DNA of 64,000 nt. Origin: Paractinoplanes atraurantiacus (GTDB taxonomy: Bacteria > Actinomycetota > Actinomycetes > Mycobacteriales > Micromonosporaceae). Positions 34,289-42,309 of the stretch are shown here, one piece after another (the first letter of the stretch is position 1; each line of letters starts with the position of its first letter). The stretch covers positions 99,977 to 163,976 of the forward strand of contig NZ_OBDY01000024.1 of the NCBI RefSeq assembly GCF_900215205.1, written 5' to 3'. Under the pieces are notes generated by a model. The model ran no database searches. It was not told the origin of the DNA and saw only the letters and a list, made by a program, of their open reading frames with translations. Both the position numbers and the translations under genes were made by a program.

Positions 34289-34438
34289 TCGTTCACCACC
34301 GGCCGGCGTCCGGCCCGCCCAGCGGAGCACCTTCCGCCGCCGCCGCCGCCGGCGCTCGCGCTCCCTCTCGATGATCGTGCTCATGGACCGAAGCTAGAAC
34401 CGCCCAGTACCGGACGAGTGACCATCGAGTGACACCGC

Positions 34439-35491
34439 TCAGCCGCCCGTGATCGACCAGTGCCACGGCTCCGACGGCAGGTTCACGAAGCCGTATTCGT
34501 CCGCGTGCAGTTGCAGCCATTTGAACGCCGGGCTCTTCGAGGTGAGCGTCTTGCCGCCCGACGTGACGTCGATGGCCAGGCCGATCTCGTGCAGCGAGCG
34601 CCCCGGAACCGCCGTCGGCACGCGGCATGACGAGGACGGCGCCGTGTAGACGTCCGGGCAGCCGTTGATCTTCCGCAGCTCGATCTGGCGCTGCTTCGTG
34701 CGGAAACCACCACCCGAGATGCTGATGCCGGCCTTCTTCGCGTCGTCCACCATGCGCCGGTAGGCGTACGAGACGCTGTAATGAACTGTTGTTCCGTAGA
34801 CGACGACCGTGTCGGCCGTGGTGAACGCGGGCCGGACCGCCGTCACCACGCTCTTGCTCACGGCCGCCGCCTGGGTCGCCAGCTCGGCCGGGGTCTTCAG
34901 CGCCGCGATCTTCTGCTGGGTGACCACGACCGCCGCCGAGGCCGACTTCACCGAGTTGTTCGCGCTGGTCAGGGCGGCCGTCGCCGCCGTCGCCGAAGAC
35001 CGGGCGGTGGTCAGGGCCGTCGCCGCGTCACGCGCTTGGGTGGTACGCAGGGTGAGCGTCTTCTGAGCGGCCGTGACCCCGTTCTTCGCGCTGGTGACCG
35101 CGCTCTTGTTGCGTGGCTTCACCTTCGACAGCTTCTTCTTGGCCGCGGCCACCGCCGCCTTCGCCGCCGTGACGCGGTCCTTGGCCGCCTTGTCCGTGTT
35201 CGTCGCCGCGGTGACCTGCTTCTGGGCCACGGCCAGCGCGGCCGTCGCCTTCGTGACCTCCACCGTGCGGGTGGTCACGGTCGTGCGCTGGGCGGCCAGC
35301 GTCTGGCGCAGCTGCGCGCCGGTCGCGGTCACGGTCAGGCTCCGGTACATCAAACTGGTCCAGCTCTGCGCGGCCGCCGGGACGGCCGCCTCCGCTGGAG
35401 CCTGCGTTCCGGTGGTGGCGAGAGCGGCAGCGACGATCGCGGTGGTGACTGACCATCGGGCTCGGGAGCGGGTTTCCTGTCGTTTCGTCAC
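34439..35491 (-). CDS. VanY-type D-alanyl-D-alanine carboxypeptidase with long coiled coil
   Basis: A 350-residue exported protein: signal peptide, then an Ala/Thr/Lys-rich coiled-coil region (about 60-210), then a C-terminal VanY/peptidase M15B domain with GGGFRTKQRQIELR, the Zn-site motif SLHEIGLAIDVT and the EPWHW motif. It should trim D-Ala from peptidoglycan stems, with the coiled coil as spacer or partner-binding arm. The GTG at 35491 lacks a clear ribosome binding site. Confidence 0.85.
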   Translation of the reverse strand: MTKRQETRSRARWSVTTAIVAAALATTGTQAPAEAAVPAAAQSWTSLMYRSLTVTATGAQLRQTLAAQRTTVTTRTVEVTKATAALAVAQKQVTAATNTDKAAKDRVTAAKAAVAAAKKKLSKVKPRNKSAVTSAKNGVTAAQKTLTLRTTQARDAATALTTARSSATAATAALTSANNSVKSASAAVVVTQQKIAALKTPAELATQAAAVSKSVVTAVRPAFTTADTVVVYGTTVHYSVSYAYRRMVDDAKKAGISISGGGFRTKQRQIELRKINGCPDVYTAPSSSCRVPTAVPGRSLHEIGLAIDVTSGGKTLTSKSPAFKWLQLHADEYGFVNLPSEPWHWSITGG

Positions 35492-35551
35492 CCGGCGAGG
35501 ATGTTTTCGCTGAGGTGCAGCCCCTGGCCCGTCCCGGGTGCAAACAAGGTG

Positions 35552-36514
35552 TCAGGGCACGAGCACGACCACCTTGCCGCTCACCTTGTTGTCCTCGACG
35601 TCGCGGTGGACGTCGCGGATCCGCTCGAACGGATAGACCGTGACCGGGCCCAGATCGAGCGTGCCGGCCGCGATCCGGTCGAGGCTGTCCTGCAGCACGG
35701 CCGGCGGCAGCGAAGTCGCGTCGCCGCTGTATCCGGTGAGTCGCACGCCGCTCGGGATGTAGCCGGTCGGGTAGAAGTCCGGAACTGTCCATTGGTTCGA
35801 CAACATGCCGGCGAAACACACAGTTCCGTGCACGCGGGTGGCCGCGAGCGTGTCCGGCAACGTCGGCGTTCCCACCAGCTCCAGCGCCGCGTCGACGCCT
35901 TCCGGGTAGAGGGCGCGGACCTGCGGCGCGATCCGCCCGTCGTCGAGCAGCGCGTGGTCGGCGGTCAGCTCGCCCAGACGGCCCGGCTGGCGCGTGGTGG
36001 CCAGGACGGTCGCACCCATGCTCCTGGCCAGCGCCGCCGTCGCGTACCCCAACGCCGATGTTCCGCCCCGGATGAGCAAGGTCTGACCAGGGCGAAGATC
36101 AAGACCGACAGTCAGTGAGCCGTACGCGGTCTGCAGCGTTTCCGGCACGGCGCCCACCGTCTCCCACGGTAGTGACGACTGGAACGGGATCACCTGCCGT
36201 CGCGGCACCACCGTGTACTCGGCGTAGCCGCCGTCGAAGCTGCGGCCCATCCCGCCCATCATCGCGACCACCTGCTGCCCCGGCGAGAGGTCGGTGCCCG
36301 GCGCCTCGTCGACCACGCCGACGGCCTCGATGCCGGGGACGATCGGGAAGCGCGCGTTCTCCGCGTACCCGAGGCGCAGGTGCAGCTCGGAGCGGTTGAT
36401 GCCGAAGGCTTTCACCCGGATGCGCACCTCGCCCAGCTTCGGCGTGGGCATCGGCAGATCGCGGATCTCGAGGTGCTCGACGGGACCGGGCGAGGTCAGA
36501 ACGATGGCTCTCAT
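35552..36514 (-). CDS. Zinc-independent quinone oxidoreductase (MDR family)
   Basis: A 320-residue medium-chain dehydrogenase/reductase with the GroES-like N-terminal half (LEIRDLPMPTPKLGEVRIRV) and a Rossmann half (LLIRGGTSALGYATAALARS). Catalytic-zinc Cys/His residues are absent, so it belongs to the quinone-oxidoreductase branch using NADPH. It is divergent from a MarR gene with two palindromic sites between them, a common arrangement for redox-stress or quinone-inducible reductases. Confidence 0.88.
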   Translation of the reverse strand: MRAIVLTSPGPVEHLEIRDLPMPTPKLGEVRIRVKAFGINRSELHLRLGYAENARFPIVPGIEAVGVVDEAPGTDLSPGQQVVAMMGGMGRSFDGGYAEYTVVPRRQVIPFQSSLPWETVGAVPETLQTAYGSLTVGLDLRPGQTLLIRGGTSALGYATAALARSMGATVLATTRQPGRLGELTADHALLDDGRIAPQVRALYPEGVDAALELVGTPTLPDTLAATRVHGTVCFAGMLSNQWTVPDFYPTGYIPSGVRLTGYSGDATSLPPAVLQDSLDRIAAGTLDLGPVTVYPFERIRDVHRDVEDNKVSGKVVVLVP

Positions 36515-36524
36515 GGCTCATAGT

Positions 36525-36555
36525 TTCCACGGAATTAGATTCCACGGAATCTAAT
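36525..36555. promoter_or_regulatory. MarR operators: two TTCC-AC-GGAA sites
   Basis: TTCCACGGAAT occurs at 36525-36535 and again at 36540-36550, 15 bp apart. The second is extended to perfect 10-base arms (ATTAGATTCC at 36534-36543, GGAATCTAAT at 36546-36555). They lie between the divergent reductase and MarR genes. Confidence 0.75.
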
Positions 36556-36563
36556 TTGCTAAG

Positions 36564-37001
36564 ATGTGCGGCGTGACACAGAGAGTGCAGTGGGCCCATG
36601 ACCTCGTACGCCTGGAGATCGTCCTCTGGGACCACGTGGACTCCCGCCTCAAGGAGGCGCACGGCCTGTCCCTGGCCAGCTTCGAGACCCTCTGGGTGCT
36701 GAAGGACCGCGAGATGGCCCGCGTCGGCGACCTCGCCCGCGAGCTGCGCATCACCATGGGCGGCGCCAGCAAGCTCGCCGACCGGGTCCGCGCCACCGGC
36801 CTCATCGAGCGCGCGGTCGACCCCGCGGACCGCCGTGCCACCCAGATCGCCCTCACCGCCGAGGGCCGCGCGATGCTGGCGGCGGCCACCGCCACCTACG
36901 ACGCCGCCATGGCCGAGCTCCTCGACGGCGTAATCAGTGATGATGAGCTCAGCGTGACGCAGGACGTCATCACACGACTGCTGCGTGACCCCGCCCGTTA
37001 G
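36564..37001 (+). CDS. MarR-family transcriptional regulator
   Basis: A 145-residue winged-helix protein (VGDLARELRITMGGASKLADRV recognition region, DRRATQIALTAEG wing). The ATG at 36564 or GTG at 36573 could be used. Divergent from the oxidoreductase, with palindromes in the intergenic region; likely represses both. The downstream GNAT gene may be co-transcribed. Confidence 0.9.
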   Translation: MCGVTQRVQWAHDLVRLEIVLWDHVDSRLKEAHGLSLASFETLWVLKDREMARVGDLARELRITMGGASKLADRVRATGLIERAVDPADRRATQIALTAEGRAMLAAATATYDAAMAELLDGVISDDELSVTQDVITRLLRDPAR

Positions 37002-37011
37002 CCTTTCCGCC

Positions 37012-37767
37012 GTGAACACGAACACCCCCGCCGACCGGGCCGCGCGGGCCTGGCTCGACGTGCACGGCGCCCTGGCCGCCACCCAGCCGAACGGCTACCT
37101 GCACCTCTCCCCCACCGGCACGGCCGAGCTGGTCACGGGCACGCAGATCCCGGTCCTCAACGGCGTCATCGCCGTCACCCGCGCCCCCGACGCCGGCGAG
37201 ATCGCCGGCGCCGCGAATTCCTCCCGCTTCGAGGGTCTGCCCTGGTCTTTGCGCGTACGAGGTGAGGCCGTCGACAACCGCATCGCCGCCGTAGCCGCCG
37301 CCCACGGCCTGGAGCCGCGCCGCCCCCTGCCGTTCATGCTCCGCGAACTGACCGCCGCCGACGCCGCCCCGGTTCCCGGCGCCCGCCGCGTCACCGGCGC
37401 CGAGAGCGCTGCCTACCAGCGGGCGCTGGCCGCCGGTTTCGACGCCCCGCTGGACGGCATGGCCATCTTCGCCCACCCTCGCCTGCTCGATCACCCGTCG
37501 ATGAGCGCCTACCTGATCGAGCGCGGCGGCGAGCCGGTGGCCACGGCCTTCGCCGCCCACTCAGGCGACCTGGTCGGCATCTTCAACATCGCGGTCCTCC
37601 CACCCTTCCGCCGCCAGGGCTTCGGCCGCGCCGCCACCGCTGCGGTCCTCAGCGATGCCTACGCCAAGGGCGCCCGCACCGCTTTCCTGCACTCGACAAC
37701 CGACGGCCGCCCCCTCTACGACCACATGGGCTTCCACTTGGCCGAGAACTGGACCATCTTCACCTGA
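37012..37767 (+). CDS. GNAT-family N-acetyltransferase
   Basis: A 251-residue protein whose C-terminal half is a GNAT domain (acetyl-CoA loop RRQGFGRAATAAVLSDAYAKGA and the YDHMGFHLAENW end). The N-terminal half is a second, less conserved GNAT-like lobe. The GTG at 37012 was taken because it follows the MarR stop; a GTG at 36985 overlaps MarR. Substrate unknown. Confidence 0.8.
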   Translation: MNTNTPADRAARAWLDVHGALAATQPNGYLHLSPTGTAELVTGTQIPVLNGVIAVTRAPDAGEIAGAANSSRFEGLPWSLRVRGEAVDNRIAAVAAAHGLEPRRPLPFMLRELTAADAAPVPGARRVTGAESAAYQRALAAGFDAPLDGMAIFAHPRLLDHPSMSAYLIERGGEPVATAFAAHSGDLVGIFNIAVLPPFRRQGFGRAATAAVLSDAYAKGARTAFLHSTTDGRPLYDHMGFHLAENWTIFT

Positions 37768-38079
37768 CCATCTCTGCAACCCGAGCGGACGAATCGCGAT
37801 CGTTCAGTCATCAACGCGCAGTTTCAGACGACGATGCGCCAGAACGGACGCGACGCTCCACGCCGAAGCGACCCGCACCAATGAGCCACGGCAACCAGGC
37901 TGACGGCGCGCCCGTCGACCCGCGTCCGCCACGCGGCAGATCGCGCGGGCAGCTGCGCCTCGTCACGTTCCGACGCCGACGCCGACGCCGACGTCGTCGT
38001 GGTCGTGCCGTGCGCCCGCGCCGCCGCCGGTCTCGACCGCGACCCGTAGCCCGCGATGTCTGCCATGCGGTTCCACGTC
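37768..38079. other. Non-coding or weakly coding stretch before the 33-bp repeats
   Basis: Contains short CGACGC hexamer repeats (37971-37994). An 80-codon reverse-strand frame (37824-38066) has no support beyond being open. No promoter motif was recognised. Confidence 0.5.
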
Positions 38080-38241
38080 GGAGCCGGCGAGCCCCCGCCG
38101 CGATCCTTACCCGGAGCCGGCGAACCGCCGCCGCGATCCTCACTCGGAGCCGGCGAGCCGCCGCCGCGATTCTTACCCGGAGCCGGCGAACCGCCGCCGC
38201 GATCCTCACTCGGAGCCGGCGAACCGCCGCCGATTCTTACA
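38080..38241. repeat. 33-bp minisatellite, about five units
   Basis: Direct repeats of 33 bp starting at 38080, 38113, 38146, 38179 and 38212 (last one degenerate), each beginning GGAGCCGGCGA and containing CCGCCGCCGCGAT. They are contiguous with no spacers and lie directly upstream of the response regulator. They are open in several frames on both strands, so coding use cannot be decided. Confidence 0.9.
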
Positions 38242-38285
38242 TTGCCCGAACATCGGCCGGCTGCCCGCACGGGCACAATGGGCCG

Positions 38286-39227
38286 GTGACGGAGAAGGGC
38301 TTGGTGCTGGTCGTCGAGGACGAACGGCCGATCGCCGACCTGGTGCGGCTCTACCTGGCCCGCGACGGCTTCGGTGTGCACGTCGCCCACGACGGAGAGA
38401 CGGGGCTTCAAGCCGTACGCAGGTTGCGGCCGGTCGCCTGTGTTCTCGACATCGCCCTGCCCGGGTTGGAGGGCACCGAGATCTGCCGTCGCATGCGCGA
38501 GGACGGCGACTGGACGCCAGTGGTGTTCCTGACCGCCCGCGACGACGAGGTGGACCGCATCCTGGGCCTGGAACTGGGCGGCGACGACTACCTCACGAAG
38601 CCGTTCAGCCCACGCGAACTGGTGGCCCGCGTGCGTGCCCTGCTGCGCCGGGCGGCCGGCCCAGGCGACGGCGACCGTCTGCGAACCCTCGGCCCGATCT
38701 CCCTCGACCCCGCCCGCCGCCTGGCCTCGGTCGACGGCCGCCCCCTCACCCTGACCGCGACCGAGTTCGACCTGCTGGCCCACCTGCTGCGCCGTCCCGG
38801 CCGCGTGTTCACGCGCGAGGAGCTGCTCGCCGCCGTCTGGGGCTATGCCACTCATGCACAAACGCGCACCGTGGATGTTCACATCGCTCAACTACGAGCC
38901 AAGCTGACCGGCGCCGCCACCATGATCCGCACCATCCGAGGCGTCGGCTACACCGCCACCGACGCCGCCACCGCCACCGATCCCGCCATCGCCACCGACG
39001 CCGCTCCCGTCACCGCCACCGCCACCGCTCCCGCCACCGACGCCACGGGCGTGAGCATCAAGGCCGACCGCGCGGAGACCGACGCCGCCCCCGCCACCGA
39101 CGCCACGGGCGTGAGCATCAAGGCCGACCGCGCGGAGACCAACGCCGCCCCCGCCACCGACGCCACGGGCGTGAGCATTGGGGCCGACCGCGCGGAGACC
39201 GACGCTCGCGGTGGCGGCGATGCTTAG
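38286..39227 (+). CDS. OmpR/PhoB-type response regulator with repetitive C-terminal tail
   Basis: A 313-residue regulator: receiver domain (Asp55 in VLDIALPG, Lys105 in YLTKPF) and winged helix ending RTIRGVGYTA near residue 223, the normal end of the family. About 90 further residues form a tail of Ala/Thr/Asp-rich sequence ending in three 20-residue repeats (ATDATGVSIKADRAETDAAP). The GTG at 38286 begins VTEKGLVLVVEDE. It overlaps the kinase gene at its stop. Tail function is unknown. Confidence 0.88.
   Translation: MTEKGLVLVVEDERPIADLVRLYLARDGFGVHVAHDGETGLQAVRRLRPVACVLDIALPGLEGTEICRRMREDGDWTPVVFLTARDDEVDRILGLELGGDDYLTKPFSPRELVARVRALLRRAAGPGDGDRLRTLGPISLDPARRLASVDGRPLTLTATEFDLLAHLLRRPGRVFTREELLAAVWGYATHAQTRTVDVHIAQLRAKLTGAATMIRTIRGVGYTATDAATATDPAIATDAAPVTATATAPATDATGVSIKADRAETDAAPATDATGVSIKADRAETNAAPATDATGVSIGADRAETDARGGGDA
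39033..39206 (+). repeat. 60-bp tandem repeat, three units, in regulator 3' end
   Basis: Units start at 39033, 39093 and 39153, nearly identical for the first two and diverging at the end of the third. Each encodes 20 residues beginning ATDATGVSI. Confidence 0.9.
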
Positions 39228-40728
39228 GACCTTCGCCGGGCGGGCGGTTCTTGTCACCGCGGCCACGGCCGTCATCTCGGTCATCATCACGGCGTTAGTG
39301 GCACTACCGATTGCCGTTCGGTCCGCCAACAATGCGGCCCGCGCGGATCTGGCCGAGAAGGCGGCCCTGGCCGTCGAGCTGCTCGCCAGCGAGCGGGCCG
39401 CCGCGCGCACCAGGATCGTGAACCGGCTGCGCGACGACGGAATCGCCGTCTACCTGATCCGGCGGGGCGCCGCCGACCGGCCCGGACTGCCCGCGCGGGT
39501 GGTCCAGCGGATCGCGGCCGGCGAGGACGTCGACACCAGCGGCATCGTCGGCGACCAGGCGGTCCTGATCTCCGGCCGCCCGCTGACCGGCAACGACGCC
39601 GGTGTCGTGCTGACCCGCAAGGCCGGCTCCGGCACGGCGGCGCGGGTGCTCGGCGGGGTGTGGATCGCCCTGCTGGCCGGCTTGGCCGGCGGTGTGGTCG
39701 CGGGTGCTCTGCTGGCCCACTTCATCGCCCGTCCTCTGCGGCAGGCCGCGCTGGCCGCCAAGCAGTTGTCGGCCGGCGATCGTTCGGTGCGCTTGCCGGT
39801 CCGCCCACCCGCCGAGGCGGCCGAGCTCGCCACCGCCCTCAACCAGCTCGGCGCCGCCCTCCAGCGCAGCGAGGGCCGCGAACGCGAGTTCCTGCTCTCG
39901 GTCTCCCACGAGCTGCGAACCCCTTTGGCCACGATCCGCGGCTACGCCGAAGCCCTCGCCGACGGCGTAATAACCGGACAAAACGTCGCCCCCTCCTCAA
40001 GCAACCACGGAGCGACCACGGGCGAGCACGGAGCGACCACGGGCGAGCACGGAGCGACCGCAGGCGAGCACGGAGCACCGGGTGGCGCTGGGATGGTCAC
40101 CGAGCAGGGTGCGGGGCCGGCTTCAAGCGGCGAGCCGGGTGGCGGCGGGGTGGTTACCGGGGAGAGTGCTGGGCGGATCATGCTGGCGGAGGCGGATCGG
40201 CTGGAGCGGCTCATCTCCGATCTTCTGGTGCTCTCTCGGCTGGAGGCGGCGGATCTGCCCGTACGGATGGTGGCCGTTGATCTGGCCGATCTGGTCGGCT
40301 CGGCGGCGGAAGCCTGGGCGCCCCGCTGTGCGGTGGACGGGCCGCGTCTCAGGGCCGAGATTCCGGAACGGCCCGTCATGGTCACCACCGATCCGGGGCG
40401 GCTTCGGCAGGTCATCGACGGGCTGGGCGAGAACGCGCTTCGCGTGCTCCCTCCCGGCGCTCCCCTCATTCTGGCCGTCCGGGCCGCTGAACACGGTGGC
40501 GTGGTGGAGGTCCGTGACGGTGGGCCCGGCTTCACCGACGACGATCTCTCGGTCGCCTTTCAGCGGGGCGCCCTCCAGCAGCGCTACAAGCACGAACGCA
40601 AGACCGGCAGCGGCCTCGGTCTCGCCCTGGCCGCCCGCCTCGTCGAGCGTCTCGGCGGCACGATCGAGGCCGCGCACGCCCCCGAGGGCGGGGCGATGTT
40701 CCGGATCACGCTCCCCCGGGCCGGCTGA
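39220..40728 (+). CDS. OmpR-system sensor histidine kinase with insertion in the dimerisation domain
   Basis: A 502-residue kinase: two membrane helices (about 10-32 and 143-168) around a small extracellular domain, HAMP, DHp domain with SVSHELRTP (His230), and HATPase_c (GENALRV, VRDGGPGF, GSGLGLALAARL). Between the two DHp helices (about 253-316) lies an insertion containing HGATTGE repeats and Gly-rich sequence, which is not normal for the family. The ATG at 39220 overlaps the regulator stop. Leu26 is encoded by a rare TTA. Confidence 0.88.
   Translation: MLRTFAGRAVLVTAATAVISVIITALVALPIAVRSANNAARADLAEKAALAVELLASERAAARTRIVNRLRDDGIAVYLIRRGAADRPGLPARVVQRIAAGEDVDTSGIVGDQAVLISGRPLTGNDAGVVLTRKAGSGTAARVLGGVWIALLAGLAGGVVAGALLAHFIARPLRQAALAAKQLSAGDRSVRLPVRPPAEAAELATALNQLGAALQRSEGREREFLLSVSHELRTPLATIRGYAEALADGVITGQNVAPSSSNHGATTGEHGATTGEHGATAGEHGAPGGAGMVTEQGAGPASSGEPGGGGVVTGESAGRIMLAEADRLERLISDLLVLSRLEAADLPVRMVAVDLADLVGSAAEAWAPRCAVDGPRLRAEIPERPVMVTTDPGRLRQVIDGLGENALRVLPPGAPLILAVRAAEHGGVVEVRDGGPGFTDDDLSVAFQRGALQQRYKHERKTGSGLGLALAARLVERLGGTIEAAHAPEGGAMFRITLPRAG
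40006..40083 (+). repeat. 21-bp tandem repeat in the kinase gene
   Basis: Three full 21-bp units (40006, 40027, 40048) and a partial fourth encode HGATTGE, HGATTGE, HGATAGE. Confidence 0.9.
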
Positions 40729-40805
40729 GGGAGAATTCGCGTGAGCCGCCGCCGTCACGCATTCACGCATGCGGAACTTTCGATTTCCCGGCCTACTCTC
40801 CGGGC

Positions 40806-41750
40806 ATGTCATCCGTCCTGTATCGCGCGCTTGCCGCCACCACCGTGGCCGTGCTCGTGACGGCCTCTCTTCCGGCACCCGGGCTGGCCGTTCCGCTCTC
40901 GCTGACGGTGGGAGCCACCACCTCCGCCGGTGATGTCGTCGGCAGCGGGAACACCTGTGCCGGTTTTCTCGATGAGCGGACCCACCTGGGCGATCTCGGA
41001 ATCCGCCGGGTCTTCGCGTCGGCCGGGCAGCTGCCGCCTTCCGACGCGGTCAACTGCCACACCACGTACGGCGCAACGCTCTGGTTTTCCTTCAAGACGT
41101 CCTGTACGCCGGTTGCCGTGGCCGCCGGGGTCTGTGACACCGAGATTCAGAACATCGCGGCCGCCATGCCGGCCGACAGTTTTCTCACGTATTTCCACGA
41201 GCCCGAGGACGACATGACCGGCACGCAGTTCGTGGCCGCGTTCAGCCGGGTCTACGTGGTCGCCAAGGCGGTCAACGCCTCGATTTCCATCGTGCCGATC
41301 CACATGTCCTATCAATGGCGGCCCGGCTCGCCCGGCGTCACCAACAACGGGACCGGCGGGGACCGCGAGATTCAGGACTGGATCGTTCCACCGCTGTACG
41401 CCGACGCGTACGGATTCGACCTCTACTGGCAGGCCAGCACCCGTGGCAGCGAGCCCGACAACCCGGTCAGCGTCGGCAACGATCCGCGCATGCTGCGCTG
41501 GTACAACGCCTTCGCCGGGCTCGGCCGCCCGCTGACGCTTCCCGAGTGGGGCATTGACGACGACCAAGGTGTACGGGCTTCTCGCGGCCCCGCCATCCGC
41601 GCGTCCCGCGCCTGGCTGGCCGCCCGCGACTTCCGGGTCGTCGCCTATTGGCAGATGGACAACTGGTATCTCGGCGCCACCTCGGCCCCGGCCGGCGGCT
41701 ATCTCGACCCGGACGGTGTCGCCGCCTATCAGGAGCTGGTGGCGTCCTGA
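40806..41750 (+). CDS. Secreted glycoside hydrolase-like protein
   Basis: A 314-residue exported protein with signal peptide and a TIM-barrel-like layout. Glu in YFHEPEDD and Glu in LPEWGID are placed as acid/base and nucleophile of clan GH-A-like enzymes (GH26 or related). The family cannot be named with certainty. No clear operon partners; a bidirectional-looking terminator follows. Confidence 0.65.
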   Translation: MSSVLYRALAATTVAVLVTASLPAPGLAVPLSLTVGATTSAGDVVGSGNTCAGFLDERTHLGDLGIRRVFASAGQLPPSDAVNCHTTYGATLWFSFKTSCTPVAVAAGVCDTEIQNIAAAMPADSFLTYFHEPEDDMTGTQFVAAFSRVYVVAKAVNASISIVPIHMSYQWRPGSPGVTNNGTGGDREIQDWIVPPLYADAYGFDLYWQASTRGSEPDNPVSVGNDPRMLRWYNAFAGLGRPLTLPEWGIDDDQGVRASRGPAIRASRAWLAARDFRVVAYWQMDNWYLGATSAPAGGYLDPDGVAAYQELVAS

Positions 41751-41769
41751 CGGAGAAGCGGAAAAACGA

Positions 41770-41802
41770 ACGACGGCCCGCTGAAACCAGTCGGGCCGTC
41801 GT
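41770..41802 (-). terminator. Intrinsic terminator of the cold-shock gene
   Basis: Perfect 11-base stem (41770-41780 and 41792-41802) with 11-base loop, followed on the reverse strand by a U-rich tract (TTCGTTTTTC). It probably also stops transcription from the glycosidase gene. Confidence 0.85.
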
Positions 41803-41817
41803 ACGCGGAAATGTGGG

Positions 41818-42021
41818 TCAGAGCGGCCGGATGTTGGACGCCTGAAGGCCCTTCTGGCCCTGGGTGACCTCGAACTCGACTCGCTGGTTCTCGTCGAGGC
41901 TGCGGTAACCGCTGGTCGCGATCGCCGAGAAGTGGGCGAAGAGGTCGGCACCGCCGTCATCGGGGGTGATGAAGCCGAAACCCTTGTCGCCGTTGAACCA
42001 CTTGACAGTACCGGTAGCCAT
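41818..42021 (-). CDS. cspA: Cold-shock protein (CspA family)
   Basis: A 67-residue OB-fold RNA/DNA chaperone, complete. RNP1 is KGFGFI (13-18), RNP2-like LFAHF (27-31). The ATG at 42021 follows a GGAG; longer frames are leader sequence. It binds single-stranded nucleic acid and melts RNA structure. A long structured leader precedes it. Confidence 0.95.
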   Translation of the reverse strand: MATGTVKWFNGDKGFGFITPDDGGADLFAHFSAIATSGYRSLDENQRVEFEVTQGQKGLQASNIRPL

Positions 42022-42044
42022 GTCTGCTCCTTCGCAGGCTGTCA

Positions 42045-42065
42045 GGGTCCGCACTGTGCGGACCC
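42045..42065 (-). promoter_or_regulatory. Leader hairpin just upstream of the cold-shock ribosome binding site
   Basis: GGGTCCGCAC and GTGCGGACCC around a single central base form a strong hairpin 15-20 bases before the Shine-Dalgarno, a possible temperature- or Csp-sensitive element or a protein operator. Confidence 0.55.
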
Positions 42066-42103
42066 CTTTCGCCGCCGCGTTGATCACCCGCGCCGAAACG
42101 ACA

Positions 42104-42152
42104 CGAAAAACGAAAAAGCGCCCGCGGGTCTCAGATAACCCCATCAGGCGCC
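42104..42152 (-). terminator. Attenuator-like terminator in the cold-shock leader
   Basis: On the reverse strand a two-part stem (GGCGC with GCGCC; GGGT with ACCC) is followed by TTTTTCGTTTTTCG. It lies upstream of cspA and no reverse-strand gene precedes it, so it may act as an attenuator within the leader. Confidence 0.5.
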
Positions 42153-42309
42153 GAAAACGTCTTGCGGAAATCAAAACTGCAACTCGGCAAAGATAGCACA
42201 GAATCCCCGGCCCGCCACACCGGCCACCCTGCCCCATCGGTCCACATTGTAAAGAAGGCCGGCCGCTGTTGGCTCCTCATCAGCAACGGCCGGGACGAGG
42301 GTCCGGCGG

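Noticed and set aside
37824..38066. 80-codon reverse-strand frame before the minisatellite
   Set aside because: No ribosome binding site, low-complexity Arg/Ala/Thr sequence and no domain; left as possible but unsupported.
38080..38241. Possible CRISPR array
   Set aside because: The 33-bp units are contiguous with no unique spacers and no cas genes are nearby.
41818..42237. 139-codon version of the cold-shock gene
   Set aside because: The extra N-terminal part is structured leader RNA; the 67-residue CspA starts at the ATG with a proper ribosome binding site.
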